DNA from: Chaunax sp. Z400
Taxonomy: Eukaryota; Chordata; Actinopteri; Lophiiformes; Chaunacidae
Length of the DNA: 64,000 bases
Assembly (NCBI GenBank): GCA_037577475.1
Contig: CM075203.1
Location: 2,596,001-2,660,000 of the forward strand
Reading direction: 5' to 3'
The translations under genes and the position numbers were made by a program. This document shows, one piece after another, positions 25,463 to 39,265 of this stretch (the stretch's first letter is position 1; each line of letters starts with the position of its first letter). The notes beneath the pieces were generated by a model. It worked only from the letters and a program-made list of their open reading frames with translations, searched no databases and was not told where the DNA came from.

Positions 25463-27179
25463 ATAGTGAATAAAATTTCCAATAATTAAAACAATTTGTT
25501 ACAGTTTGGTTTTAGTAGGGTTATTTCATATCTACTGTGACCTTCTTTGAGAGACAGGACCGCAGAACAGATCAGGTACGGTACAGGCTGGGCTCTGACG
25601 ACCATTATTATATCGGCCTTTAAAGCTCCGCCATTGGTCGACATCTAGTTTGGACCAAACAAGAGTTTAAACAAACATATTAAATTCACGAAGATACAGA
25701 CAGAAGGAAAGGAACACATCTGTCTGGAATCACTCATTACTGTAATTGATTATAAAAATTGTTGTTAAATATAATCAATCCCCTGAATGGTAATAATTGT
25801 AGTAATAATTGATCTGTGCTCCAGATGTGGGCGTTCCATTAAGATGCCTAAACTCTTAACATGTCAATAAAATACTTGTCTAAAGTCTTGAACAGGAAGA
25901 CGATCCGGTTCTGATCTGTGCTTCCAACCAAACCTGCCTCGGCTAACAGGAAGCCATTAAACTCTTCGCTGTAACCATTTACTCCCATTCACCCGCCTCT
26001 GACTTTATTTCCATCCGCATAAGTGCATTTTCTGCGAGAGGTTCAAATACGAATCTCCCCCCCCCCCCCACAATCCCCCCCTTTTTTTTTCTTTCTCCTC
26101 AATGGTTCTGGTTGTCTGGCCGACTTGAGAGGCCACAATCTATGGCTGATTTAATTTGCTCTTTACAAACATCTCTAACAGCATTACCCCCCAGAGCATA
26201 CACTGACCGCCCCCATCTGACTCCATTAACTCCCAAATCAGGTTTAAAGACCATATTGATGCCGTCCGTTATTAAGGGTGATTATCAAAACAACAGACAA
26301 TGGGCCAAAAGTGTCTGTTAACTAGTTTATCCGTAATTTCACCTAACTGTAACAGATGGCAGGGCTGTCAATTACAGACTGGCTCTGCAGAAACACACTG
26401 TCTGGATATGCAGCATATTAGCCTTCACATTAAAAGAACGATAGTCTGTCTCACAGGTGGCCGAAGGAAATGAACTGAGAGCACACAACATACACTCTGA
26501 TATTAAATGTCAAACACGGACATGCATCAATTTGAGAATATTGTGAGAAATGACTGAGTTTTTCTTTGTATTGTTTTTTTGCTGTATAATAAAATTTTAA
26601 AAAGTCACGGATAAAAAAAAAAAAATTCCACTTCACCACCTTTATTCTCCTCAATTAATGAGAATGGCTTTTGAAAGTGTAATTAAGTATCCCTCCTCCA
26701 CTCTGCCTCTTTATTATTCATGAATCTCTATTGATCATATCTGACTACCTATAACACGAGGATCACTGTAATATCCTGGATCCAAAAAAACAAAAAAAAA
26801 ACAAATAGCAGAGATAAAATAATCTTCAGGAGGTCAAAGAAAACGTTTCTGTTCCTACTGAATCCAGAATTTGATGCCAGATTGGATGATGTCAGAGAAT
26901 CATTAACGATTCGTCTGGGCAATAATTCAATATAGTCATTTATTGGGTTTCAGTGGAGCCACATTGCTACGATATGCTCGTATCATTATGGTTAGAATTC
27001 ATTTTCATTATAGATCAAGCTGTGCATTCTTTTCCTGATTAATCAATTAACAATTTTGAGTATAAAAACGTCAGAAAATGGCAAAAAGATGTCAATCACA
27101 GTTTCCCAGAGCCAAAAAACCACGTTGTGATATGGTTTCTAATTAACATCTTTTTGCCATCCTCGTGTTTGTCAAGCTA

Positions 27180-27345
27180 TTTGTTTGTTTGTTTGTTTGC
27201 AGGATTACGGAAAAACTACTGGACGGATTCCCACAAAAGGATTGGGAATGGGCCAGGAAAGAACCCATTTCATTTTGGAGTGGATCCCTGGCAGATCGAG
27301 GAATTTTTTTTCCCACTTTAATATTTGAAAAGAAAACCATTAAAA
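27180..27345 (+). repeat. CCTCC-family repeat, central part
   Basis: A (TTTG)n run precedes 'caggattacggaaaaactac', then 'gattgggaatgggccaggaa' and 'ttttggagtggatccctgg'. This is the highly recognisable interior of the family. The left end is missing. Confidence 0.65.
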
Positions 27346-30300
27346 AAAAAAAAAAAAACATTCTGTTATTAAAATGAAATATTTAAAGCAAACTAAAAAA
27401 ATCTGACCAAATTAGAATTTGAAGTTTTATTTTTGCCTATTTGATGCGTGTCGTCTGATGTAAAGCATCACAACTGAATACATTTCATTGCATTGAGCAT
27501 CAATTAGATTCTTTTGCAGGTGATCTTTTTCATACATGTTTTATCTTGATATAAAAATGAAACCAATGATATAAAAATAAAAACAAATCCTGTAAAATTC
27601 CATGATATGAGCGAGACTTCTTTCTTTTCTTAACTGCTGGACTCCATATAGTATATAGTATAAGATCAATACTGATGGTACTACAGTATTACCTAATACA
27701 TTCAAAGAAATTATTTTGTAATGAATATTAATGGATTGGAGCTTTATTTTAAACATGTATTCAAATGTACTGAAACTCATCCCCACCTGTGTTAAGTAGG
27801 ACAGTGTAAAACATGAACTCCACCAGTTGATGTTTAACTAAATTAACAAAAGAGCGCCTGAAGGGCCCTTTAGAATGACTGCTATTGCATGCTGGGTGAT
27901 GAATTTGGAGGAAACACATTGAGTCATCTTCAAACTGACGGATGCAGAATCTCTCCACAGCGGCTTAGCGCTCCAGCGAAAAAATATATTTTTACCAAGT
28001 TTAATCAGGTTATTACGAGGCAGCTTTTCTCATTGCCTTCCACTGTTTAAGTGCTGGTGTCTTCACTCGTTCATTACAGACACTTGTGATTCTGCAGCAC
28101 TCTTCTCATGTATAATTGCATGGTTAGCTTTCCTCTGCAGCTTCCTACACACACTCCGCCGCAAATTATTTCCAATTCCAGTTTCCTTTTTCAAGAGCGA
28201 AGCTGCAATTACAGAAATCTGAGCATCCTGGTAATTTCACCACAATTTTCTTTTCTTTTTTTTCTTTTTCTTTTTTTAAAAATCCAGCGCAACTAATAGA
28301 TCTTTCTTTTCCAGGAAATTCCTCCGAAAACTTTTCTTTGAAACTTTTCTTTAGTGCAGAAATCATCCTTCTGCCAAGTTTAGTTGGGCATCGATGAACC
28401 CAAAGGTTAAAGCAAGTATTAGATGAAATTGATTAGAAAATTTTAATCTGCTCTATGCCTGAAATCAAATGAACATGTGATCAAATGTAATATTCTCTCT
28501 TTTTTTAAATAGAATTTGATACCATACTTTTTTGTACATGGTTTGTTTGTTTTTTCCTATATATTTATTGATTATTTAGTGTAGATTCTGTAGAGTTTCA
28601 CAAACATTTTCTATTTTTTTCACATTAACCCACAAGTTTCAATAAATCTGCTCCACTAGAAGTCAAAGGTATATTTTTGCATTGGTGGTGTTTTTTTTCA
28701 CATTTATGCACATTAATATATCTCATTTGTAGTAGTGCCAAAAACTAATTGAAAGGTTGAAACTGCAAATTTGTGAGTCCTCCAAATGTCCTATATTTGG
28801 AGCTCCGTCTGTTTGTCCACTGATGATGTGCCTACAACCCCATACGACCCCTTACCTCTAAAGATGAGCCTCAAACAGTACATTATACTGAAATGCTTTT
28901 TTTTTATTTCAAGTGGACAAAAATCTATTCTTTTTACTGACTTTAAATTCTCACTGCTCTCTGAAACTTTACATGGTTTCTTTCTGGTAAGACCCCAATA
29001 ATACATATTATAGCCATTTTAAATTGGACATTTTACAGCATGCATAAGATCCTGCCATCTTTATCATAAATGATCTGTAATGAATGATAACTGCATATGT
29101 ATTCTTTGGCTGAATACTTTTCTTCTCTGTATACAAAGAGACCAGAGAGCCACAGGCCAATATCATCTATTTAGGCAGCAGAATTTTGCAGGCTTTGTCA
29201 CCGGTCAGCTCCTGGCCTTTTGTGTGCCTCCGTTCATTATCACCACAAAGCACAAAGGTTGATGTCTCCCCTCTCTGTCTCTTCTGTGCTGAGCACACCA
29301 GCCTGTCCATTAGAGGCCTGTGACGCATGCAGCCTGGGAGACGGACAAACGGAGAGGAATGTCGGCGTGGAGTCGAATTAACAGGCTGCATCTGTGTGGA
29401 ATCTGTGGCCATTCAGCGAGACGGGACGTATCTCTGGTAACCGAGATTGGACTATTTGTTAGCCGAGGTGTTGTCGGCGAATTTGCTCCTTTTTCTTTTT
29501 CTTTGCTTCTATTAATTAGTTCACAGGCTGCTGCAGTCAAGCTATGGTTGGAGGAACTCAGTTTTGGTTGTCAGCTATCCAATTAGGAGACAGTCTATAT
29601 GCTGAACATGAGCGAGGAGGAGACTTTTTAAACACAAGGGCTCCATTTCTGCTCCTCCTTGAGAAAAATCTACATTCTATAAACTGGAAATAAGGCCTCA
29701 TATCAGGAGACGACATAAAGAACCTGCACTTAAATCAAACACACGCCATAATTACCCCTCAGTCCACACAAATTGAATGAAGACAGACTGTGGCCTAAGA
29801 ATACAGAGCATAATTAATTAATTACAGGCGCTCTACTCGATCATTCTCCACTTTGGGGACGTGCAGACATCCCATTCTCTGCTGAGTGATTGAGTTGAGC
29901 CCACAGGAGGAACACCTATAGCGGCTTCACGGTGGGGTGGATGCATCTGGTGCCGACCAACCCAACAGACGCGGGTCACATCGCAGATCTTCCCCTCGGT
30001 GTGTTTACAAGTAACAAATGAAAAGTGTGCATTATTATTTCTGGGCTCTGAAATTATGCCTGGGGGAGCGATCGAGTTTCTCTGCCACCCCCCCGAAGCT
30101 TCCATCGCAGCTGCTGCACGAGAGCGAAGACGTTTTCTTTAAGAGTGGGCGACAAAGGAGGAACGTCTTAAAATGCTTTATTTAAACATTACTGCACAAA
30201 TCCAACCTGGAACCTGAATATAAGCATAAGCATGTCTATTAAAGAGAACATTTACCACATGAAATTCTTCTTTGGGATGCATGTGGAGGAGGTTCACCTC

Positions 30301-31114
30301 ATCCCGCTTCCATTTACAAAACATTTCTTTGAAAATAATCTATTTTCTTGTCACCCTGTGTGTCCCCCTGGGCGAGAAAAGCGCCCACTGGAGAGCGTCT
30401 AATGATTGTTGGGTCATGTATCAAATACACAGCAGCTGGAGGCGAGAGGGGAGAGAGTCCATACAGTCTGGGGGGGGGGAGTGACTCTTTAAGGAGAAGC
30501 CTGGAGTGTTTGGATGCTGAGGCTGGGTGTGAAATCTGTCACGGATGCCGAACCTCGCTGGACTTCAGGAGCTCTGATCTCTGTCGTTTACTTACTGCAA
30601 GATCTGTGACTGCTTTTAGGCCAACAGCTGCAGCTCTATGTGAATGTAATCAGTGCAAAATGATGCTGTTCAGTCCGTGCACATGATTCAATTAAGCACT
30701 AAAGTGAAGAGTTGAGGCTCAACACCAGGAGTGTTTATGGATCTGAGAGGGCGTCAGTTCAAAAAAGTACCGCTCTGCTTTTTCTAGGGTGTGAAATAAC
30801 AAATAAAAGTCTCATTTGTTTACTTCTAAACAGGTTAAACCGATAATAACCGCTACTTAGCTTGATTATTATAATTGCTATCACTTAATCTGATGTGTAT
30901 ACAGTAATATCCTGACATTTTCCTAATTAAAAAATTGCCCTAATTGTTTTTGAATGACTGTAGATTTGCTCTCGTGCTCTGCAGACTCAATCACAAAATA
31001 CTATACTGCCACCTGCTGGTCTCCTGGTTCCTGCAGCCCCTCCATTTACAGACGGTACCTCTGGTTAAGCGTGTCAGAAAGAGAGAGAGAGAGAGAGAGA
31101 GAGTGCAGACTGAC

Positions 31115-34100
31115 CTGAGGAGTGTGTCCCAGCAGGGCCCACAGCAAATCAGCTGAGAGGGCCTTGGCTCTGGAGAACTGGAGCGTGTCCGTCTCCTGCC
31201 GGTTCAGAGCGATGTACTGGCAGCCCTGGTAGTCTCCTTTCAGCTGGTCACCAGAGTGCAGCCGTACCAGATCCCAGGTTCCCACCCTCCTCAGGACCTC
31301 CCGCACTGACTCCATCTGCCTGTACGACAGGTGACCTGCAGGACAAAGAGAAAAACACTGAGAAAGGCGACTTTCCTGCTTCATTTAATGGGATTATCAG
31401 TGGAATTCTTCATGAGTCAGTTTGTTGAGTCCTACAAATGTTGTTATCTTAAAACAAGTGGAAAAACCTGCAAGATCAAGAAGATTCCCATTATTTTTGT
31501 ACTTTTTGGAAGATAAACAACACCGATTATTGAAAATTCCTGAAACATGAGAAAGCAGGTTGAACTAGAATATCACTCTGCAGACTGCATACCTCTGCCA
31601 ACACTACACGTCTGTGGAGCTCCTACCCAAACAGCAGCCACTCATACAATATCCAGCAGTTCTGGATTATTAACTGGATCTGCACCACACTAAACATAAA
31701 TATCATAATTTATTATTCATTCCTGATAAGTAATAAGTATTCATGTATTTACTGTATGCAGCCACTCACCAGAGAGCCAGGAGGGAGTCAGTGCATCTGA
31801 TATCCAGGCGACGTAGCCCTCCCTGAAAGAGGTGAGGAAGTCGTCGATCTGGCTGTGGGACAGCAGCTCCCTCCTCTTCCTCAGCTCCTCGTTCAGCTCA
31901 CAGTCTGGAGAGAGGAAGATAACCCTGGGGAAGAAGAGGCTTTGGCGCACCGACACTCCACTCCTCTTCAAGTGGCCACATAAGTTAGCCGTCTTGGTCT
32001 GGAGGAGAAGAATGTGGGGATAAGAAGATTATTAAGATGATTATTTTTATAAGATTTATATATATAATTTTCATAAGATGATTATTTTTATCATTGATTT
32101 ATCTCTCCATTAGTTTTGGATTAATCATTTAGATGTAAGGAAACAGTGAACAGGTGTTTAATCAGTCTCTAATTTAAATAATAATTTAACAGGTTATTAT
32201 CATCTACTTATAATTAATATATTTAAATACCACTTGAGAAGTTTCGACTCTTTTGTTACATTTAAAGCTGGTTTTGGAGAAAAAAACAAAAGCATTTTTA
32301 TTCTATTTATTTATTTGCTAGTTTGTTTTTTTTAGCTTACTTATTTCTAGACTAAACCAACTAATTTTAAGATTTCTTGACAAGTAAAATCATCTTGCTG
32401 CATGGACAGATCGTTTCATGAGTATCGAGCCATTGTCTCCTAAACTTTAAAGTTAATTTATGGAGTTCTTGCTACTATTTTCTGCAGTAAGACCCAAACA
32501 GACGTGTAGGATTGTTGGACCATGGCGGAGGTTTGAGCTCTACTCTGATCATTCTAGTCTTTGTCAGTGAGGCCGATGCCTTGAATCAGCGACCAATAGA
32601 GATGCAATAATATAACAAAGAGAAAAGGATGACTGGTCGACTAATCAATCGATCGCCTTATTGTTCCAGCATTAGTTAAAAATCAAACCTGAGAGTTTTA
32701 TGATTCCTTAGTCTGCTTGTATTAATGTTCACACTCTTACCCTTTTGATCAGGAGGTCAATCTGTACCTGCTTTGTGCAGATCAATGAAGATAATATGTC
32801 CAATATTTAAATAAGGCAGTGTGAGCTGCTCTGTCTATAGAGATGGAAATGAATGACTCCTAACAGACCGAGGCACAGAAGCTGACAGCTGTGTTTAGGC
32901 ACCTGCCTGCTTTCACCCCCTCTGTGAGCATAATTATGGCCTTTCAAATGAAGAGCAACTCAGGAAGTTTAGAGAGCCCTGTTGTAGTGTTTAAAATCTC
33001 CATATAGATTATAACTCTTATTATGCAACTACATACTGGAGCTCTGATTGGACCTCCTGTGCCTGACTGTTTGACATCTAGGTTTTCATGATGGTGTTTC
33101 AACGTTTAAGCTAAATCTTTTTCTTTTTTTTCTTTTTTTTTACCGTGATAGCTTTGAGGGGATCTTCCATCTGCTCAATGCAGGTATTGCTAAAGTTTTG
33201 GTCCTCTTCTTTCACTTGCACATGCCAGTTTTGGTTGTGAGCGGACACTGAGCCTCTCCAGGGTTTTACATCTATGCAGAAGATCCCGTGGCCTTAGTAA
33301 AAAGAGAAAAAAAAATACTATATATAAAATATATATTTACATTTACTGTAAATAGTTTATGCCCGAGGGCCAAAATGGGTAAAAGCTTTTTCAGGAAATC
33401 CATCCGAGATCAAATAGCAGGATGGGAATTAGCATTGGATAGCATTAACAAACTCAGAAAAGGTTTAAAACCAATACCTTCATTAGGGAATATATAATAT
33501 GGTGATGACTGTTGACGATTTCAAACAAATCTGTTACGTGAATATGAAGATATTTTGTCAAAGCAGGAAAAGCATGAGAATAAATCATAAAATTAAAACT
33601 CTGCTCTATCACGAAATGTTTTTCTAGATACCAACCTGCTAAGATGACGATGTTGATGTCATCTTTGGCGTTTTGTAACTGGTCAGGAATTCGCAGGTTG
33701 CAGTAAACGTCTTCCTTTCTCATCCCGGTGAGTTTCCTACAATGAAAATACGTCTTTAGACTTTATACAAATGCAGCAAAGAAAAGTCAGTAGATTTGAC
33801 CTGCTTGTGACACATGAACAATTTAAGCTGCTTGAGGTTTTTCATCGTAATGACAGGCAGTTTTAAAGGTAAACCAGTTGGACGCGTCGGCCGAGAACAG
33901 CTACGTAACATTTTTGGTCAAAACACGGAGCAAGGCCGGATCATGACAACACCCCCCCCCCTTTACTTTTGTTCTTTTATTTCTTCAGCTCATGATTGTG
34001 ATGCATGGGGCGTATTTCTCTAACTGCAGTTTATTTATCATTATTAATTCAACCTTAAGGCGACAATACTCACCTGACATGTTGTAAAAATTCAGGTAGT

Positions 34101-34174
34101 GTTGGTGTCTGGTGTCTTTCTGAGACCTTGGAGTAGAGATGAAACTGGGTCAACAGACTTCCAAGCTGAGGCAT
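31115..34174 (-). CDS. NERD (nuclease-related domain) protein, first five coding exons
   Basis: Exons in order: 34174-34074, 33736-33636, 33292-33144, 31998-31770 and 31335-31115. All have GT/AG borders and phases that match; with the exon at 21302-21135 the protein is 322 aa. It starts MPQLGSLLTQFHLY. Residues 59-81 read DDINIVILAGHGIFCIDVKPW and on to RG: an acid followed after 14-15 residues by D75-x-K77, the layout of the PD-(D/E)XK-like NERD core. A Lys/Arg/Glu-rich stretch lies near 155-170. NERD proteins are common in bacteria and plausibly act on nucleic acid; the function of this vertebrate one is unknown to me. A 5'UTR exon is likely, since an acceptor (tttttcag|) sits 12 bases before the ATG. 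The gene lies alone on the minus strand. Frame intact throughout. Confidence 0.85.
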
Positions 34175-34189
34175 TCTAGTCTTTATCTG

Positions 34190-35035
34190 AAAAACAAAAA
34201 CAGATTAAAATCTAGCTGATTAGGTAGTTTGATTAAGAGACAGTAAAATTAACACAGCTGAAGGAAATACTATATTACTATAGACAGTACTATCAAAAAC
34301 ATGCAAAAGTAGTGCTTAAACTGCACTCAAGGGATTTAAAAATGCACCAATGTGTTTATTTGCTCATTTCTAGCTTGTATCGCATGAAAACAACAATCCG
34401 TCTTTTTTTCCGTATTAACTTTCAATGATCATCTTAATTTAATTAGTGACAAAAACAAAGAGACACAACAAAAACAGCGTCCTAAATTTCTCAGGTTACA
34501 CAACTGAGTGGTAATCCTCCTCCTCATGGACCGACACAACCTGGCAGCCCCTTGCTTTGATCAGAACAGCTGGACTGTCACATTTCTCCCCAATCTTAGT
34601 GTCTTTTTTATAGGGGAGGGTTAGTTTAACAAGAAAGTGGTCGATTGGGATTAGTTAGATAAATGCATCATGGAGAATAGCATAAAAAATGCTTGAGAAT
34701 TATTGCAAACCTTGTAGAACCAATTCTAAAGCACAAATGAAGTGGTGCACTTTTTTAAAATCCCTTACATTAAACATATTGTTCTCGCCAAAAACATGTT
34801 TTTGAACAAGTTTAACTGACTGAAATCCCATTTTTTAGCTTCACAAATTAAACTGAAAACATTTCATTTCCATTATTCATTAAGGCTGTTTTGCTCTTAA
34901 ACCACCATGAAATGCTAACAGCTACATCCAGACAGAGCAGCTCGGTTGACTCATCTTTAACTTCAGGAGCCTGAGAAGAGAACAAAGAGCAGCGACAACG
35001 GCACGGGCTTCGACCAAAAACCATACGTACTGTTG
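34190..35035 (-). other. 5'UTR intron and possible first-exon donor of the NERD gene
   Basis: An acceptor at about 34187-34188 on the minus strand lies 12 bases before the start codon, so an upstream non-coding exon is expected. A candidate donor, CAACA|gtacgt, lies at about 35031 next to CRE- and E-box-bearing DNA. The exact exon is inference. Nothing else was seen in this stretch. Confidence 0.35.
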
Positions 35036-35219
35036 AGGTCACGCGCTTCTTAAAGAACCTTCACGGGGGAGAAATGCGTGGATTCAGTTTGACATCTTCC
35101 CGGCGTTGATGTCTTCTCTCTGTTTTCAAATGCCGCAGGAGCTGTTTCACAATTCCACGGCCCCCTCCCCCTCCTCCATTCCAGCAGCGCTTCCAATGTT
35201 CCTAGAAGAAGTAAACAAC

Positions 35220-35290
35220 AGACCACGTGCGCCGTCCCCAAGCATCGAATTTCACCCACTCAGCCATGACGTCAGCAAGAGACGTCACTC
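35220..35290 (-). promoter_or_regulatory. CRE and E-box cluster, likely NERD gene promoter
   Basis: CACGTG lies at 35224-35229, a full palindromic CRE, TGACGTCA, at 35267-35274 and a second near-CRE, GACGTCA, at 35281-35287. They sit in locally CpG-containing sequence about 1 kb upstream of the NERD start codon. CREB/ATF or bZIP stress-factor control is plausible but inferred. Confidence 0.55.
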
Positions 35291-35461
35291 AGCCCTGCAG
35301 CGCGTGTGCCGCTATTTTCATGTCCAGAATAAGCTCACAAGTTGGCTTTTTAAAAAATAAACAGTTAAGTAAACAAAGAAAAAGAAAAAAAGAAGCTATT
35401 TTCATGTGATGTTCAGGGGGTGTTTTAGAGAAGCTGTTGGACGACAATACAGGTCAAGTAG

Positions 35462-35493
<32 letters not shown>

Positions 35494-35639
35494 TATTATT
35501 ATATTAAAATATTATTACAATTACAATAATGCATGAATTAAACATAAAGGAATAAAAGTGGAATAAAACTTAAAAGAGTTGATGATATAAAACATAAAAA
35601 AAGAAAAGAATGAATTAAAGCTTAACACTTAAGTGCAGT

Positions 35640-35940
35640 GTAAAAATTAAAATACAGTGTAGTGTTAATTTTGACATCTTTTACATTCTTTTTAATCTTA
35701 GTTCTGTGCAAAATGCCCTCAAAAGTTTTTTTAAAATCATATTTTGTCAACATTATCCTGTTTTTTTTTTTGTCGAGTTTTAGTCGACTGAAAGTCTGTT
35801 GATTTTAGTCTTATTTAGTCAAAGAGAGTATTCTAGTCTAGTTTTAGTGAAAACATCAGGCTATTGTTAACTTTTTCAGTCAATCTGAGTCGAGTTTAAA
35901 ACAGTAATTTTGGTCATTTTACTTTTATTTTACTTAGTTC
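35640..35940. repeat. 'tttagtcgac' interspersed repeat
   Basis: Several 'gttttagtcgactgaaa' and 'tctagttttagtgaaaac' phrases in T-rich context match a common teleost repeat rich in 'tagtcgac' motifs. The borders are approximate. Confidence 0.5.
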
Positions 35941-38814
35941 ACATCAGATTTATCTGATCATTACCTGATCAGACAGGTTGAATGACCAAGAGCTACAAAG
36001 CAGCTGTACCTTTAATCATAGCACATTATTGTCATCATAATTTCTCAGCTGATATTATCTATTATTGATTATGGTGACATCGTCCTAGAAAATCTGGACA
36101 CTTGTCTTTATTTTAAGGTGTCCTCACAGTTTTATGTATGAACCGCTTAACTGGTTATAGCCTATAAACCATCAATCATCTTCAAATGTGTTTATTTCAA
36201 TTGTCCCTCCCATTTGAAACAGTTCTTGGTTCCATTTAGATCTTCATATCCAATCAGACTTTGACTTTGAATCAGACTTATTCCATTAATATAGAGAGGT
36301 TTATCCACTCGTTGGGTGAAAATAATACGATTTGACATTTCATAGCATATGGTGGGACAGTGATGACATATATCTTGTGTTTTTTTTTCTCCTTGAACTT
36401 GTAGAATTTGCTGGCACATCCAACAGGATTCTCACATCCTGCATGAGCCTGTGGAGAGGATATTACAAAAGTGATGAAGAATATCTAATTCAGCAGTAAA
36501 TACACAGTGAATATCTCAATGTGGATATATATAACAATATCCGTATAGCACAAAAAACTGTGAAAGAACTTAATATCAAGGACAGATAGCCAAATCAGCT
36601 GGTATATGGGCTCAATGGAAGCCAATAAACAGAGGCACTCTGCCTCTCCTGACCTTCACTTCTGGTTGAGATCGGGGTGATAAAAGCAGGCGCAACCTCA
36701 ATAAAACCCATACAATGGAGCAAAAATAAATAGATATTAAATTAAAGCAGAGGCAATACTGGCTGAAATGCTGCAGGAATTCAAGAACAAAAGCTTCTTT
36801 GTGGGGTTTAATATTTTCTACAATCGCTATCTCTTGATGCTTTTCCAATCATTTCCATCTCTTGCCTTGACATATCAACACATATAATCATCTTGTATTG
36901 GAACTTGCAAATGTGAGCAGCCATGTTTATATATTAAATGCATTTCATGCTCCTAGTTTGGCCTTTTCAAATCAAATTCATCATCATGTCTCATCGCCCA
37001 TGGGTGCACATCTTGCACAAACTTTACCCACATTATATTGAATCTCTTAGGCACTAGGCTCATTTTGCAGTCGCAGTAGCTACTGCTTATTTTCGGTGCC
37101 ATTACAGATACTGCTGCTGCAAGACCCAATGCTGTTGTCTTCAGCCTTTTGTTATGGACTGAAATGCAGACCCTCTTCGGGGTCCACTGCCTGCTTCAAG
37201 TGGATCCAGGCTTTTCTACCTTTGTCAGCATTCATGTCATTTCCACCTAATGCACCTGAAGAGGTCCACAGTGTGTGCGAGCAGTTGTTGAGGGCTTTCT
37301 GGTCCCCTCAAAACTGTAGTTAGGCATCAGAGTTCATTATGCTGGGGGCTTAGCTGCTATTGTATATAGAAGGCTGAGTGACCTCAGGGAGGAAGAAACA
37401 AGAACAATCTGGAGAATGATAGCCAGATGACTCTGGTCAGAATCAGTGCAAACAGATTTTATTCTGGTATTTTGATATTTTTCATACTGGCAATATTTCT
37501 ACAAATCAAAAATCTCATTTGCAGAAGTAATGGCAACATTGCCGACGCTCTGCTCACTAATTCTCACTCATTTCCTTTCAATTTTTAATATGAGAGATTC
37601 TCCATATGCTCTCTGAGCCAGTCGCTTCGACGAGAATCAGCGTTTTACAGTGAAGAGTATATAAAGAGCTGCTTAAATGCCCCAATCACACCAGGTGATT
37701 TAAAGATGTTTAATAAGGGCTGCAGCTGGAAGACCTGAAGCAAATGGTCTGAAATGTTCCCGGGTCTCGATCACATAATTAGGCATTTCAACTGAAATAG
37801 CAGGAATGCTGGGAAGAGGTTACAGACTAAGATGGTAAAAATGAGGTAAACCCTTTTGCTAAATTGGTGAATGCAAAATTACTCAGAAATCCAACTGACA
37901 TAATAAACTCAGTTAAACCTGGGCTCAAAAATGAAAGTGTGAAAAACAGTTTTGCCGTCGACCCCTGGAGAGCCCTCTTTGTGACAGGCCTGCCTCCGTA
38001 ATTAGCTATGCCGTATGAAGAGGTAATTTGTATGCTAAAGATTAATTGTTCAATTATCCCTGGATGTTAGAGGAGGTCTTGATGCCATTTCATCATGTTA
38101 GAAAATAGTGTTGAACCTCTCGTGCCACATATTCTAATAGTCGGCAATTACAGGAAGAGCCCTCTGACTAATTTGATTGATGGAGGCCGGCCCTGTTGAA
38201 AAAGCCTTTCCTGCCTGCCTGGTGCAGTTGTTGGAAGTGAAGGGTCGGTCCGTTCAACCTGCAGAGCTGTAACAGCCTCAACTGGCTGCTGACAGGCAGC
38301 ATAAACACCAACCATGTCGGCCGAAGCACTGAGGAGGACAACATGTTAAAGCAACATTATTACAGAGTAAACAAGAGAGCATTTAAAGTCCATATAAAGA
38401 CACTTCTGTTACTTCATGCGATGAACAGAAGAAACAATGATCATCACCAGTTTTACTGTCTGGTCTTCAAGCTTTGCATCTCACCCTGGGGGAGGTTTGC
38501 ATGCTTACGTCCTCCAAATGCAGCTTTTATTAAAACCAAATGGGTCTGGCTTTGAGTTGAGGCTCAGTGATTGTTTTTTTCTGTACAATAATGTCTCAAT
38601 GAAGAAAAACAAAATATTGTAACTTTTTGAAAATTATTACTACTTAATGTAAGATATTACTTTTGGAAAATGACAAATATTATCTAGTGTTTAAGTTGAG
38701 ATTATTTTTTTCTATTTTTGTGATTTGCGATACATGTCATTTGTTTGTTTGTTTGTTGACATTTGTTACAATAAATGTCAGTGCAATTCTTTAACTTTTT
38801 CATTTTTATCGTCA

Positions 38815-39060
38815 CGAGCTTCTACCTTGGTTCAAACAGAGAATAGAACCCAAAGGAACAACTCAAAAACACAAAGGGTAAGCTTAAAAACCATAGAACC
38901 AACACCAGAGAAAACTTATATGACATCAAAGACACAGAGGTAACTGGCACAGAAACACAGACTAAATAGGAGGAGGAGCTAACGAGACACAGGTGAGATC
39001 AATCAGGGGGGCGTGGCAGGCAATCACACTGACACTGACTGAGAGCTTACTTGTGTATTT
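38815..39060 (+). repeat. Interspersed repeat with 'gggggcgtggcaggcaatca'
   Basis: 'cacagactaaataggagga', 'gagacacaggtgagatcaat' and 'gggggcgtggcaggcaatca' form a block also present, in reverse orientation, at about 47.29-47.54 kb. It resembles the non-coding part of a common teleost retroelement. Confidence 0.5.
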
Positions 39061-39228
39061 GCGTTTTATGATACTATCTACTGTCACAGTAGTACAAGAA
39101 AGGTTATGTTGTACTTTTACCTGATTTATAAATACTTGATACCTTTAACTTTGTGGGTTGTGACTCCTTCCAACAAAGATTTCTCCTCACGTTCCCGATG
39201 AGTCAGCAGTTTTCATGTGGCATCATTT

Positions 39229-39229
39229 A

Positions 39230-39265
<36 letters not shown>

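Larger units (their letters stand above)
21303..31114 (-). other. Probable 9.8-kb last intron of the NERD gene; non-coding
   Basis: No further exon with good splice sites and family resemblance was found. Repeat-poor, ATTA-rich stretches at about 22160-22680, 22800-23060, 26100-26400, 27990-28200 and 29120-30110 look like candidate conserved non-coding elements. Repeats include a SINE-like copy at 23538, a CCTCC-family copy at 25.05 kb, a fragment at 27.2 kb, (TG)n at about 24094-24110 and (GA)n at 31080-31103. The GA tract lies only 12 bp beyond the donor of the fifth exon. Confidence 0.5.

Noticed and set aside
31078..31104. (GA)n and other short tandem repeats as possible CRISPR-like arrays
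   Set aside because: They are simple microsatellites without spacers; the genome is animal.
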